From Ornithobacterium rhinotracheale DSM 15997 (lineage in GTDB: Bacteria > Bacteroidota > Bacteroidia > Flavobacteriales > Weeksellaceae), in NCBI RefSeq assembly GCF_000265465.1, contig NC_018016.1:248001-312000 (forward strand): DNA of 64,000 bases. The letters run 5' to 3'. Position 1 is the stretch's first letter; every line of letters begins with the position of its first letter. Of the stretch, positions 1 to 10,071 are shown one piece after another. The translations under genes were made by a program, and so were the position numbers. The notes under the pieces are model-generated. The model saw only the letters and a program-made list of their open reading frames with translations. It ran no database searches and was not told the origin of the DNA.

Positions 1-1
1 C

Positions 2-2710
2 AAAGACAAAGAGATTGCTTTGGGACTAGATTTAAAGGGTGGAATGAACGTGATTTTACAAGTTTCTGTAAAAGATTTATTGGAAGACTTGTCTGATCAT
101 TCTACCAATCCGCAGTTTAAAGAAGTGCTTGAACAAACTGATTTGGCACAAAGAGGTAGCAACAGAGATTATTTAGATGATTTCTTCATTCAGTACAATG
201 ATTTGAAGAAAAAAGATCCATCGCTTCGATTGGCTTCATCTGGGTGGTTTGGTACTCGTAAAAACAGCGAGAAGATTGGTATCAACACTACGGATGCTGA
301 AGCTGAAAAAATAATCAGAGAATATGTAGAAGCAAAAGTAAGTACCGCTTATCAAGTAATCCGTGCTCGTATCGACCAGTTTGGTGTAACTCAGCCAGTT
401 GTTCAACAAATTGGAGAAAAATCAAGTGGTAGAATCTTGGTGGAACTTCCAGGGATTAAGGATACAGATCGTGTGAAAAAATTATTGCAATCTACTGCAA
501 AATTGGAGTTCTGGGAGGCGGTTCGCCTAGATGAGAGCATTCACAACTATTTTGTAAGCTTAAGCCAAAAAATAGAGGCAGCTCAAATCGAGAAAGGAAA
601 AGATTCGCTACAATCTGTAAGAAATTCATTGATTTCTAAATTAGCTCCTGCAACAGGAAGCAACGCTATCTATTATGTAAGAGTTCAGGATACTGCTATT
701 GTGAATAATGCACTTAAAAACCCAATTGCAAAAACTATTTTGCCTGCAAACATGAGATATTTTAAATTCTTATGGGGGAATAAGGCTTCTGAAACAGCAA
801 CTAATGAATACATCTTGCCGCTATACGCCATCCGTGGAAATGCTAAAAATTTACCATTGCTTGATGGTGGTGTGGTTACAGATGCTAGAGCTGAAAGACA
901 GACTCAAACAATTAGACACAATGTCGTGGTTTCTATGCAAATGAACTCAAAAGGTTCGCAAGAATGGTATGAAATCACTAAAAAATTCAAAGGACAACCA
1001 ATTGCTGTTGTGTTAGATAACTTAGTTTATACAGCTCCAAATATTAATGAACCTATCTCGGGAGGGCGTTCTCAAATCACTGGAGACTTTACCATGAATG
1101 AGGCTAAAGATTTAGCAAGTGTTTTGGCAGCAGGTTCTTTACCAGCTTCAGCTAAAATTATCCAAGTAGATGTTGTAGGACCTTCGTTAGGTAAAGAATC
1201 TATCCACAATGGTATTGTGTCTTTTGCGATTGCACTATTGGTAGTATTCATCTACATGATTTTCTTCTACAACGGTGCTGGATTTATCTCAGTCATTGGT
1301 CTATTAGCCAACATCTTATTCTTGATGGGTATTCTAGTGTCGTTTGGAGCGGTGCTTACACTCCCAGGTATTGCAGGTATTGTGCTTACTATGGGTATGG
1401 CGGTAGATGCCAATGTGATTATCTATGAAAGGGTAAAAGAAGAATTGAGCAAAGGCAAAGGCATTAAACAAGCTTTAGGTGATGCTTACACTTGGAAAGG
1501 TGCTTACTCTGCAATCATCGATGCGAATTTAACTACATTGATTACTGCAATTGTTTTATTCTTCTTCGGAGACGGACCTATCAAAGGTTTTGCTGTAACC
1601 TTAATCATTGGTGTATTTACTACTTTATTCACTTCAGTGTTATTGTGTAAATACTTCATCTACAGACGAGTGGATAACGGAAAATCAATCACATTTGGTA
1701 ACAAGATGACAATCAACTTCTTGAAAAATGTAAATATTGATTTCTTCAAATTCAAAAAAGCTGCTTTCATTTTATCATCTATCTTAATTCTTGTAAGTAT
1801 TGTTTCGCTTGCTACAAGAGGATTGAACTTAGGTATTGAGTTCCAAAATGGTAGAGAATATAAAGTGAGATTTGACAAGCAAGTGAAGGCTAACGAAATC
1901 GCTGCAGATTTAGCAAAAGTATTTATTGATGAAAATGGAACCAAATACTCTCCTAATGTTGTAACCATTGGTAATGCAAACCAAGTAAAAGTTACCACAA
2001 AATATAAGAGTAATGATGATAGCCAAGCAGTAGATGTGGAAGTTGAGAAAAAATTATACGAAGGCTTGAAACAACATTTCCCTAACCTATCATTTGACCG
2101 ATTTGTGAATGTAGGTGCAGGAAAAGATGGAGCTCTAGGTGTTGTAGAGTATAGAAAAGTAGGACCATCTATTGCAGATGACATCACTTACAACGCATTC
2201 TACTCTGTAGCCATTGCATTAAGCTTGGTATTCCTTTACTTATTACTCACATTCCGCAAGTGGCAATTCAGTGCAGGTGCCGTATTAGCAACCTTGCACG
2301 ATACCATCATCGTATTAGGATTATTCTCAATCTTCTATGGTGTTTTACCATTCTCTCTAGAGGTAGATGTTGCATTCATCGCTGCAATTCTTACTGTAAT
2401 TGGATACTCTCTGAACGATACTGTAATTGTATTTGACAGGGTGAGAGAATTTATGGGAGATTTCAAAAACATGCCAGTAAAAGATGTAATCAACAAAGCA
2501 GTAAATACTACTTTGACTCGTACATTGAATACATCACTTACAACATTGTTCGTAATCTTAGTAATCTTTATGTTCGGAGGAGAATCAATCAGAAGCTTTA
2601 TGTTTGCACTACTCATAGGTGTGGGTGTAGGTACATACTCTTCTGTATTTGTAGCAAGTTTCTTGCTTTATCAATTCTCTAGCAAAAGAAAAGTAGAGAA
2701 CAAAAAATAA
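2..2710 (+). CDS. secDF: Protein translocase subunit SecDF (fused), 5'-truncated by window edge
   Basis: This is the inner-membrane SecDF protein, which uses the proton motive force to help pull proteins through SecYEG. The frame is open to the left edge, so the N-terminal membrane segment is missing; a TTG at 20 is only an internal Leu codon. The visible protein starts at the SecD motif LGLDLKGGM. The SecD periplasmic part follows, then the SecD membrane block (about residues 395-550, with MAVDANVIIYERVKEE). The SecF half begins near residue 570 with the LGIEFQNG motif and ends with SecF membrane helices containing SLNDTVIVFDRVRE. SecD-SecF fusion is usual in Bacteroidota. A strong terminator follows 23 bases after the stop codon. 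Identification is secure. Confidence 0.97.
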   Translation, partial: KDKEIALGLDLKGGMNVILQVSVKDLLEDLSDHSTNPQFKEVLEQTDLAQRGSNRDYLDDFFIQYNDLKKKDPSLRLASSGWFGTRKNSEKIGINTTDAEAEKIIREYVEAKVSTAYQVIRARIDQFGVTQPVVQQIGEKSSGRILVELPGIKDTDRVKKLLQSTAKLEFWEAVRLDESIHNYFVSLSQKIEAAQIEKGKDSLQSVRNSLISKLAPATGSNAIYYVRVQDTAIVNNALKNPIAKTILPANMRYFKFLWGNKASETATNEYILPLYAIRGNAKNLPLLDGGVVTDARAERQTQTIRHNVVVSMQMNSKGSQEWYEITKKFKGQPIAVVLDNLVYTAPNINEPISGGRSQITGDFTMNEAKDLASVLAAGSLPASAKIIQVDVVGPSLGKESIHNGIVSFAIALLVVFIYMIFFYNGAGFISVIGLLANILFLMGILVSFGAVLTLPGIAGIVLTMGMAVDANVIIYERVKEELSKGKGIKQALGDAYTWKGAYSAIIDANLTTLITAIVLFFFGDGPIKGFAVTLIIGVFTTLFTSVLLCKYFIYRRVDNGKSITFGNKMTINFLKNVNIDFFKFKKAAFILSSILILVSIVSLATRGLNLGIEFQNGREYKVRFDKQVKANEIAADLAKVFIDENGTKYSPNVVTIGNANQVKVTTKYKSNDDSQAVDVEVEKKLYEGLKQHFPNLSFDRFVNVGAGKDGALGVVEYRKVGPSIADDITYNAFYSVAIALSLVFLYLLLTFRKWQFSAGAVLATLHDTIIVLGLFSIFYGVLPFSLEVDVAFIAAILTVIGYSLNDTVIVFDRVREFMGDFKNMPVKDVINKAVNTTLTRTLNTSLTTLFVILVIFMFGGESIRSFMFALLIGVGVGTYSSVFVASFLLYQFSSKRKVENKK

Positions 2711-2732
2711 GTTTAAATACTGAATTTTTAAA

Positions 2733-2758
2733 AGCCACTCAATTGAGTGGCTTTTTTT
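2733..2758 (+). terminator. Rho-independent terminator after secDF
   Basis: An 8-bp stem AGCCACTC/GAGTGGCT closes on AATT and is followed by a run of seven T. It lies just after the secDF stop codon. Confidence 0.85.
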
Positions 2759-2835
2759 ATGGAATAATTAAAAACTTTTCACACACCCATTCTTAACATA
2801 GAAAAGTTAATTTTAAATAATTCTGAATTAAATTA

Positions 2836-2866
2836 TTGTTCATTATATAAATAACTCCTAAATTTA
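2836..2866 (+). promoter_or_regulatory. Putative promoter of the SusC/SusD operon
   Basis: TTG at 2836-2838, a 20-base spacer, then TAAATTTA at 2859-2866 matches the Bacteroidota pattern TTG-N19/20-TAnnTTTG at seven of eight -7 positions. The start codon is 26 bases further on. Seen in sequence; activity is inferred. Confidence 0.45.
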
Positions 2867-2892
2867 GAACAGTAATTCAAAATTTTTCGAGT

Positions 2893-5800
2893 ATGAGAAA
2901 ATTAATAATTAAAGTGATTTTCTGTTCCGCAGCTATTGTTGGGAGTATCCCATATACATACGCCCAACAAACGGTTATAAATCACGTTGTAAAGGTTTCA
3001 ACTCCTATGCCTGATTTACTACAATCTTTGGCAGAAAAGTCCGGTAAAAAGATAGATTTTAAGGCAAGTGATTTAGATGATATTTTAGTATCCCCGCACG
3101 ACTTTAAAAATCTCACCTTAAAAGAAGCTCTTGAATATCTTTCTTCAAACTATCCTATTGAGGTAGATTACGAAAAGGGAAAAATTGAAATCTTAAGAGA
3201 CTACTCAAGAGATCAATTACTTGGGTTAAACAATAAAATCGACTTAAAATCTGTCGTAGTCACAGCTTTAGGCATTAAAAGAGAAGAAAAGTCATTAGGC
3301 TACGCTCTACAAGAAATCAAAGGAGATGATTTAGTAGCATCAAAAGAAAAAAATATTACAAATGCTCTAAGTGGGAAAGTAGCAGGGCTTCAAGTTGTAA
3401 AAGGAAGTAATGGTCCTGCAGGCTCTTCCAAAATCGTATTAAGAGGAAATAATTCATTGACAGGAGACAATCAACCACTTATTGTCGTAGATGGTATTCC
3501 TATGGATAACTTTACTGGAGCTACAAATAATGACTTTTACAACCCATCTACAGATATGGGAAATGGATTGGGAGATCTAAACCCAAATGACATCGAAAGC
3601 ATGTCTGTACTGAAAGGACCCGCTGCTGCTGCTTTATATGGTTCTAGAGCAGGAAATGGTGTAATATTAATCACCACTAAAACTGGAAAAAAACGTAAGG
3701 GATTGGGCATTACATACAATTCATCTATTGGTTTTGAAACCATATTTATGTCTCCTGATATTCAAAGTTCTTTTGGACAAGGTACAAATGGTATTTACAA
3801 TGCACTGAATGGAAGTAGCTGGGGGCCAAAAATTGAAGGGCAAACTGTTGAGAATTGGGATGGACAACAGGTTCCTTTAAAATATTATAACAACCTAGAC
3901 AATTTTATGAAAGTTGGTTATGAAACACAGCAATCTCTATCTTTTCAACAACAAATCAGCGAAGGAACATCTCTATATTCATCAATCACTTATGTGAATA
4001 ACAGAAGTAATATACCTGGTGCTGAACTTAGAAGAATTAATTTCGTAACAAGAGCTCTTACAAAATATGGAGAAAGCAAAAAATTATCAACAGACTTCAA
4101 AATACAATATATTAATTCAAGAGTTAGAAATAGACCTTTGAGTGGTAGTCGTATCAAAAATAGCTTTAGAACATTGGTTGCTATGCCTGTAACTGTTGAT
4201 GTAAGAGATTTTGAAAATGCAGTAAATAAGTATGGAAATCATTTCTGGTACAATCCTTCCGCTGGACTAAACCCATACTGGGCTTACAAATATGATATAA
4301 ACAAAGATTCTAGAGATCGCTTCTTGCTTCATGGTGCCATAAAATATGATTTTACAGACTGGCTATTTGCTGAATTAAAGGTAGGTTCTGACTTGTACAC
4401 CACCAATAATGAATCAAAAACCTACGGAAAAGGAATTTTAACTCCAAATGGATTTTATTCAACTGGCAAAGGGACTTTTAACGAAACAAACGGAAGTTTT
4501 TTAATCAGTGCTACTAAAGATAATTTATTTGGAAAATTTGGAATGGCAGCAACATTTGGTGGGAATCTAATGAATCGCAAAAGATCTTATATTGGTGTAA
4601 ACGCTGGAGAACTAGAAGTTCCCAACCTATTCTCTGTGTACAATAGTAAAGGAAACCCCACTCCAGAAGAAAGTATTAGTCAACACAAAATCAACTCATT
4701 GTACGGAACTTATCAAATTAGTTACGACAAATTCTTATTCTTAGACTTTACAGGTAGAAATGATTGGAGCTCAGCTTTAAGTAAAAAAAATAGATCTTTC
4801 TTCTACCCGTCAATCAGCACATCTATTGTTTTTTCAGAAATGATAGAGAAAATTAGAGATGAAAAAATCTCATGGCTAAATTATGGTAAAATTCGAGCAT
4901 CATATGCTTCTGTAGGTAACGATATGGGTCCTTATCAATTATATAACACTTATACAATAAACAAAGATCCTAATGGAAATGTAATCGCAGGTACTAATAA
5001 AGTTTTATACAATGAAAATGTAAAAAATGAATTGATTAAATCTTGGGAATTAGGCTTTGAGGCTAAAATGTTTAAAAATAGAATTGGTTTAGATTTCTCA
5101 TTATATAAGTCAAATGCGACCAATCAAATTCTAAACTTGCCTAAAGACCCTACAAGTGGATATGTAAGTGAAAAGGTAAATGCAGGAGACATTGAAAATA
5201 AAGGTTTTGAACTTATGCTTAATGCAGATATTATTAGAGCAGAATCATTTAACTGGAATTTGAATGTAAATCTTTCTAGAAACATCAACACCATTATAGA
5301 ACTTACAGAAGATGTATCTCAATATCAATTAGGTGGTTTTGAAAATGTAAAAATATTAGCTGCAACTGGCGAAAAGTACGGAGTTATTTATGGATCTAAA
5401 TATGCCAGAGTTGAAGATGTAAACAGCCCATTCTATGGAGAAATTATCGTTGATAAAGAAGGCGTGCCAAACGCAGCTAACGGATCTTTCTATTTAGGTA
5501 GCCAGCAACCTAATGCCCTACTAGGCATTACCAACAGTTTTAAGTATAAAAATTGGAATTTTAGCTTTTTGATTGATGGTAGATTTGGAGGTAAAATATT
5601 TTCAGGAACCAATTATGGATTAAAACAAAATGGTAATTCTGCACTCACCGTCGTTGATGGAAAAAGAGAAGATATCATTTTCAATGGAGTTGTAAGCGAT
5701 GGAAATGGAAACTATACTAAAAATACAAAAGCCATTTCGCCTCAATTATTCTGGACTCAATTAAGTGGTAAATCAAACCCTAATTTGGGTATTACAGAAG

Positions 5801-6060
5801 ATAACTTATACGATGCCACAAACATTAGAATTAGAAATATTCAAATCGGATATAAACTACCGAGTAAACTAACTGACGCAATAGGAATTCAATCAGGAAA
5901 GATAGGATTTTCAGTAAATAATGTTTTGATGTTAAAAAGCCATTTAAATGGAATAGATCCAGAATCTGTTTATGCTACAGGTACAAATGCTACAGGTTTT
6001 GAATATTTCTCTCCTCCAACGTCAAGATCATATTTCATAAACTTTTCCCTTAGTTTCTAA
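2893..6060 (+). CDS. SusC/RagA-family TonB-dependent outer membrane transporter with N-terminal STN domain
   Basis: This is a large outer-membrane TonB-dependent transporter that should import a bound nutrient together with the SusD-like lipoprotein encoded next to it. A signal peptide (residues 1-24, ending YTYAQ) is followed by a secretin/TonB N-terminal (STN) domain at about 30-105, instead of the more usual carboxypeptidase-like domain. The SusC plug starts with the typical VTALGIKREEKSLGYA motif near residue 120 and includes VVDGIPMDN and LKGPAAAALYGSRAGNGVI. The remainder is beta-barrel, ending in aromatic FINFSLSF. The length of 1055 residues is normal. STN domains often signal to a FecI/FecR pair, but no such genes are adjacent. 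The substrate cannot be deduced. Confidence 0.95.
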   Translation: MRKLIIKVIFCSAAIVGSIPYTYAQQTVINHVVKVSTPMPDLLQSLAEKSGKKIDFKASDLDDILVSPHDFKNLTLKEALEYLSSNYPIEVDYEKGKIEILRDYSRDQLLGLNNKIDLKSVVVTALGIKREEKSLGYALQEIKGDDLVASKEKNITNALSGKVAGLQVVKGSNGPAGSSKIVLRGNNSLTGDNQPLIVVDGIPMDNFTGATNNDFYNPSTDMGNGLGDLNPNDIESMSVLKGPAAAALYGSRAGNGVILITTKTGKKRKGLGITYNSSIGFETIFMSPDIQSSFGQGTNGIYNALNGSSWGPKIEGQTVENWDGQQVPLKYYNNLDNFMKVGYETQQSLSFQQQISEGTSLYSSITYVNNRSNIPGAELRRINFVTRALTKYGESKKLSTDFKIQYINSRVRNRPLSGSRIKNSFRTLVAMPVTVDVRDFENAVNKYGNHFWYNPSAGLNPYWAYKYDINKDSRDRFLLHGAIKYDFTDWLFAELKVGSDLYTTNNESKTYGKGILTPNGFYSTGKGTFNETNGSFLISATKDNLFGKFGMAATFGGNLMNRKRSYIGVNAGELEVPNLFSVYNSKGNPTPEESISQHKINSLYGTYQISYDKFLFLDFTGRNDWSSALSKKNRSFFYPSISTSIVFSEMIEKIRDEKISWLNYGKIRASYASVGNDMGPYQLYNTYTINKDPNGNVIAGTNKVLYNENVKNELIKSWELGFEAKMFKNRIGLDFSLYKSNATNQILNLPKDPTSGYVSEKVNAGDIENKGFELMLNADIIRAESFNWNLNVNLSRNINTIIELTEDVSQYQLGGFENVKILAATGEKYGVIYGSKYARVEDVNSPFYGEIIVDKEGVPNAANGSFYLGSQQPNALLGITNSFKYKNWNFSFLIDGRFGGKIFSGTNYGLKQNGNSALTVVDGKREDIIFNGVVSDGNGNYTKNTKAISPQLFWTQLSGKSNPNLGITEDNLYDATNIRIRNIQIGYKLPSKLTDAIGIQSGKIGFSVNNVLMLKSHLNGIDPESVYATGTNATGFEYFSPPTSRSYFINFSLSF

Positions 6061-6080
6061 AATTTTTAAATTTAAAAAAA

Positions 6081-8003
6081 ATGAAAAATTCAAATATTTA
6101 TAAAATTGCTGCCTTATCCATATTTACTACTTTTATCTCTTGTAAGGACTTTGAGGAAATAAATATAGATCCTCTAGCAGCAAATATAGACCAAGTTCAA
6201 ACCGAGTACTTTATCAATAATTCAATCATCGGAACTCAACAAAATCCACACATAGCAGAAAGAGTTTTTATCCTCTATTGGAAAGCAGCTGGTAGAATGG
6301 ATAGAATTAACACATTACCAATTGGAGTTTCTAATGATGACTGGACTAGAGATTATTATGACTATCTAGCTGGCTGGCAAACTAATGTAAACACTGCAAT
6401 AAAAGTTGCAGAAAACTTGGAAAAACAAGGAAAAGCAGAAGATTATGTGAAAAATTTAAAGCAAGTTGCTCGAATTTGGAGAGTATACCTACTTAGTGAA
6501 GGTGTTGACAATTTTGGTCCATATCCAATCAGCAAATTTGATGGAAGCAATCCTGAATTTTCCAGTGTCGAAGAAGTTTATAAATTTATGCTAAAAGAGC
6601 TAAAAGAAGCATCTGAGACTATGATTGATAATGTAAATGTAGAAGATCGCGTAGCAAAATTAGACCCTGCTTATAGATATGATTTTGACAAATGGAAACG
6701 ATATGCAAACTCTATGAGAATGCGACTTTCTATGAGAATTTCAGAAGTATCTCCTGACATTGCCAAACAAAACTTTGAAGACGCTGCTAAAAGCAATAAA
6801 TTTATTGAATCTTTAAGCCAAAATTTCCAAGTAGAAGAAAAACCAGGCTGGAGTGATCTAACTGGAGTAATGAGTCGTGAATGGAATAATCAATATTTAT
6901 CATCTACAGCAAATAACCTATATATAGGACTAGGGGGGATAAAATCTTCGGAACTACTTAGTAATTACTCACAAGATTTAAAAAACTATATAAAGCCTGA
7001 AAACTATTTAGGAGTAAAATACGATAAACATTTTGCAACTAAAACAAATGATCCATCCGCAGGATTTTGGTTTGATGGCTTACACTACAGCATGGATCCA
7101 AGAGCGTACAAAGCTTATCCAATTCCTGGAAATTTTGAAGACCCTCAGTTCAATTACTATCCTTCTTGGTCTAAAAAGAATGTTACCGAAACTAAACGAA
7201 CTTTAATCAATGTAGAAGATAAAAAAGTTCTAAAAGAAATTAATGCAAAATATACATGGAATACTTATAGTTTAGGAGATTGGGGAGAAAAAGCCGCTAT
7301 AAACAATCTATTTGGATGGCCTGGAACTTTACCAAGATTGGTAACTAAATTTAGAGATAGCTCGGCTAAAAGAATTTTCTTTGCCTCTTGGGAAACATAT
7401 TTCCTTATTGCTGAAGCTTCTTTGAAAGGATGGAGTGTTCCTATCGAGGGTAAAACTGCATATGAAAAAGGAATTAAAGAAAGTTTTGAATACTGGGGCA
7501 CCTTGCCTTATTATGACAAATACATTGCCTCTGATTCATATAATAAAAATGGAACATCTGTTAAGTGGGAGCACACAACAGAACCTTCACCTATAAATAT
7601 GGATTACATGGATGGTTACTCCAATCAAAGTAAAACAGTCATTTATGAATATCCAAAAAATAAACTATATAAAAACGGAACCATAAAAAATGATCAATTG
7701 ACTAAAATCATCACACAAAAATTCATTGCTCAACTTCCATGGTTACCACTAGAAACTTGGAGCGACCACAGAAGATTAGGATTACCTTTCTTTGATAATC
7801 CAGCTATAGAACAACCTCTCCCTGGTATTCCTACCTTGAACGATAATAATTATAAAGAAAGTAAGATTGAGTTTTTTCCACAAAGGCTTCCATATCCATC
7901 TAACCTGAAAAACAATGTTCCGAAAAGTTATCGACAAGCAGTTGAATTACTTGGAGGAGAAGATAATGTACATACTCCATTATGGTGGGCTAAGAAAAAA
8001 TAA
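6081..8003 (+). CDS. SusD/RagB-family nutrient-binding outer membrane lipoprotein
   Basis: This is the lipoprotein partner of the upstream SusC-like transporter, sitting as a lid over it and capturing the ligand. A type II signal peptide with lipobox FISC places the lipidated Cys at residue 21. The body (640 residues) has the alpha-helical SusD-like layout, for example WRVYLLSEGVDNFGPYP and KWKRYANSMRMRLSMRIS, and a C-terminal region with WLPLETWSDHRRLGLP typical of the SusD-like superfamily variant found in Flavobacteriia. It starts 20 bases after the susC stop and is surely co-transcribed. A strong terminator follows. No polysaccharide enzymes are adjacent, so the substrate (glycan or peptide) is unknown. 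Confidence 0.93.
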   Translation: MKNSNIYKIAALSIFTTFISCKDFEEINIDPLAANIDQVQTEYFINNSIIGTQQNPHIAERVFILYWKAAGRMDRINTLPIGVSNDDWTRDYYDYLAGWQTNVNTAIKVAENLEKQGKAEDYVKNLKQVARIWRVYLLSEGVDNFGPYPISKFDGSNPEFSSVEEVYKFMLKELKEASETMIDNVNVEDRVAKLDPAYRYDFDKWKRYANSMRMRLSMRISEVSPDIAKQNFEDAAKSNKFIESLSQNFQVEEKPGWSDLTGVMSREWNNQYLSSTANNLYIGLGGIKSSELLSNYSQDLKNYIKPENYLGVKYDKHFATKTNDPSAGFWFDGLHYSMDPRAYKAYPIPGNFEDPQFNYYPSWSKKNVTETKRTLINVEDKKVLKEINAKYTWNTYSLGDWGEKAAINNLFGWPGTLPRLVTKFRDSSAKRIFFASWETYFLIAEASLKGWSVPIEGKTAYEKGIKESFEYWGTLPYYDKYIASDSYNKNGTSVKWEHTTEPSPINMDYMDGYSNQSKTVIYEYPKNKLYKNGTIKNDQLTKIITQKFIAQLPWLPLETWSDHRRLGLPFFDNPAIEQPLPGIPTLNDNNYKESKIEFFPQRLPYPSNLKNNVPKSYRQAVELLGGEDNVHTPLWWAKKK

Positions 8004-8023
8004 TACTTCCCATTATCCTTTTT

Positions 8024-8054
8024 AACCTCTGTAATTTGATTACAGAGGTTTTTT
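8024..8054 (+). terminator. Rho-independent terminator after the SusC/SusD operon
   Basis: An 11-bp perfect stem AACCTCTGTAA/TTACAGAGGTT with a 5-base loop is followed by TTTT. It lies 20 bases past the SusD stop. Confidence 0.88.
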
Positions 8055-8316
8055 ACTTAAATCTCTTATCTATTAAAATCACAGGCAAAATATACCAAGA
8101 GATCAAACATAAAAGAAGAATAAGATTACACACTAGCTTTGCCCATTGTTTCTTATGTTTTAAGAAAATAGCCTCAATAAATAAAATTAAAAAAAATACA
8201 ATATTTATTATTGGCAAAATAATTAAGAACAGAAACACTCCTCCCTCATTAAAAAATGCAATACTCAGCCCAAAAACTAAGCTATAAACAAGGATTAAAA
8301 TGAGTAACCGCAACAA
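8053..8316 (-). CDS. Possible small hydrophobic membrane protein
   Basis: This is an 87-codon frame with a very hydrophobic product: two to three likely membrane helices (LLILILVYSLVFGLSIAF, VFLFLIILPIINIVFFLILF, LVCNLILLLCLISWYILP) separated by short charged turns. That composition is hard to explain as chance, and the opposite strand frame looks like a shadow of it. The weak point is the start: only TTG codons are available after the in-frame stop at 8341-8343. It may be a real TTG-started gene, a 5'-damaged remnant or a shadow. It is not recognisable as a known family. Its 3' end touches the SusD terminator. Confidence 0.35.
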   Translation of the reverse strand: MLRLLILILVYSLVFGLSIAFFNEGGVFLFLIILPIINIVFFLILFIEAIFLKHKKQWAKLVCNLILLLCLISWYILPVILIDKRFK

Positions 8317-8410
8317 AAAATGCTTAACAACAGTAAAGCACTAACTAATATTTTTCTTTTTTCTGGCTCCATTCAACTAAAATATATTTTAAACATTTTT
8401 GAATACAAAA

Positions 8411-8440
8411 AAGCCTTATCCACAAAGATAAGGCTTTTTC
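8411..8440 (-). terminator. Rho-independent terminator after the PPIase/gldI gene string
   Basis: A 10-bp stem AAGCCTTATC/GATAAGGCTT with loop CACAAA has A-runs and T-runs on both sides, so it can stop transcription in either direction. It lies just beyond the stop codon of the minus-strand isomerase gene. Confidence 0.8.
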
Positions 8441-8458
8441 TAAATTTTCGTTTTTCTA

Positions 8459-9544
8459 TTATTTGTCTAAAACTTCCATATCAAAGAACAAAGTAGCATT
8501 TGGCGGAACGACTCCACCTGCTCCTTGCGATCCATAGCCCAATTGTGGCGGAATGATTAAAAATACTTTACTTCCACGATTGAACATGGTAAGAGCTTCC
8601 ATCCAACCTTGGATTAAACCAGTTAATCCAACATCGATATTTAAAGGCTGATTTCTATCGTAAGATGAATCTAATTTTCTACCATCGGCAAGACGCAATG
8701 TGTAGTGAACATCGATATTGTCTCCTTTTTTAGGTTTTTCGCCTGTGCCTTCTTCAAGCACTACATATTTTAATCCGCTTGGAGTAGATTCAGCTTTTGC
8801 GCTTAAATCTTTTATTCTTTGTACTTCTTTTTTCATTTCTTCTTCTCTTTTTCTTTTGGCTTCTTCTAGTTTAGCTTGGTGATCGGCTTTAGCTTTTTCA
8901 AATGCTTTATTGGCATCATATTTTTTGTAGGCGTCTCCTTTACGCACGATTTCTACCTTGTTGATTTTGATATCTTCTTTCGGCTTGTCTTGTGCGTTTT
9001 TCTCTACATTGGCAATGGTATCAATTACATCTAAACCTTTTACCACTTGCCCAAAAATAGTGTGTCTGCCATCTAACCAAGGTGTAGGCACCTCAGTGAT
9101 AAAGAACTGGCTACCATTGGTATTAGGACCTGCATTTGCCATAGAAAGCACCCCTTTTTTATCATGTTTTAAGTCATTGTCTACTTCATCTTCGAAATCG
9201 TATCCAGGACCTCCCACACCAGTACCTTGTGGGTCTCCCCCTTGAATCATAAAATCTTTGATCACTCGGTGAAAAATCAACCCGTCGTAATACGGAACGC
9301 CTTTTTTCTTGGCTTTGTTTTCTTTTACGCCTTCTGCCAAACCGATAAAGTTTGCCACCGTCATAGGCGCTTCTTGCTCGTATAATTTAATTAGCATGTC
9401 GCCCTTAGAGGTTTCCATGTTGGCATATAAGCCATCGTCTAAATTTTTAAATTCTTCTTTACTCATAAATTTTGGAATTGAGGTACACCTTGTGAGGAAT
9501 AAGCCCGCAAGGCATACTATTAAAATTGTTTTTAAATTTCTCAC
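8459..9544 (-). CDS. Two-domain peptidyl-prolyl cis-trans isomerase lipoprotein (cyclophilin + FKBP)
   Basis: This protein should catalyse cis-trans isomerisation of prolyl bonds in exported proteins. A lipoprotein signal (LTRC, Cys20) anchors it in an envelope membrane. A full cyclophilin domain spans about 40-200, with the core [14 protein letters not shown] at 91-104. A charged, coiled-coil-like linker with many K/E/R follows (about 205-250), then an FKBP domain (about 255-361) containing [20 protein letters not shown] and [14 protein letters not shown]. It overlaps gldI by 4 bases (ATGA type), so the two are translationally coupled. The pairing of cyclophilin and FKBP in one lipoprotein next to GldI suggests a role in folding type IX-exported or outer-membrane proteins; that role is inferred. 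Confidence 0.93.
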   Translation of the reverse strand: MRNLKTILIVCLAGLFLTRCTSIPKFMSKEEFKNLDDGLYANMETSKGDMLIKLYEQEAPMTVANFIGLAEGVKENKAKKKGVPYYDGLIFHRVIKDFMIQGGDPQGTGVGGPGYDFEDEVDNDLKHDKKGVLSMANAGPNTNGSQFFITEVPTPWLDGRHTIFGQVVKGLDVIDTIANVEKNAQDKPKEDIKINKVEIVRKGDAYKKYDANKAFEKAKADHQAKLEEAKRKREEEMKKEVQRIKDLSAKAESTPSGLKYVVLEEGTGEKPKKGDNIDVHYTLRLADGRKLDSSYDRNQPLNIDVGLTGLIQGWMEALTMFNRGSKVFLIIPPQLGYGSQGAGGVVPPNATLFFDMEVLDK

Positions 9545-10071
9545 TTATTTTTATTTTCAATTAATTCTATTTCTATAACTAAAGGCTCATTGGCTCCAAT
9601 TTTATTGCCATCTCCGTTGGCACCATACGCCAAAGACGAAGGCAAAAGCAGGGTAGCCTTTTCGCCCGCGTTCATTCTTTTCAAGGCATATTCTATGCCA
9701 ATTAGCATTTCTGCCTTGCCCATTACTTGCTTTTTTTTGCCAATTTCCGAAGCAGAATACAGCACACTATCCTGCAAATCTTTTATGACATAGGTATAAA
9801 CAATTGTATCGTTGTCTTGAGTATTTTTTTCGCCCAACTGCGTTTTCGTCATTTTAAAACCTGATTGCGTATTCACAAATTCCTGGGAGGGATGCGCTTG
9901 CATGTAGGCATCAAAATATTGATTTTCTAAGTTTTTTAAATCACGATTAAATTGCTTAGAATATTCCATAAATCCGCCTTTTTTGTATTGAGACGGATAT
10001 TGTGGCGGGTTGTGCGTGCAAGCCCCCAAGGCGATTAGGCTAAGCCAAAGTATTTTTGAGTTTTTCAGCAT
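9541..10071 (-). CDS. gldI: Gliding-motility-associated FKBP-type isomerase GldI (lipoprotein)
   Basis: GldI is an FKBP-type prolyl isomerase lipoprotein required for gliding and type IX secretion in Flavobacterium johnsoniae. Here a lipobox (ALGAC, Cys18) precedes a linker rich in Tyr, Gln and Asn, and a C-terminal FKBP domain (about 75-172) with [22 protein letters not shown] and [17 protein letters not shown]. The length of 176 residues is usual. Its start overlaps the end of the DHH gene by 32 bases and its end overlaps the two-domain isomerase by 4. The order DHH phosphoesterase-GldI-isomerase is, from memory, common in Flavobacteriia. Presence of GldI does not by itself prove gliding. 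Confidence 0.85.
   Translation of the reverse strand: MLKNSKILWLSLIALGACTHNPPQYPSQYKKGGFMEYSKQFNRDLKNLENQYFDAYMQAHPSQEFVNTQSGFKMTKTQLGEKNTQDNDTIVYTYVIKDLQDSVLYSASEIGKKKQVMGKAEMLIGIEYALKRMNAGEKATLLLPSSLAYGANGDGNKIGANEPLVIEIELIENKNK

Noticed and set aside
8036-8287. Plus-strand frame of 83 codons after the SusD gene
   Set aside because: It begins inside the terminator hairpin and mirrors the hydrophobic minus-strand frame; its Lys/Asn-rich translation looks like a shadow.
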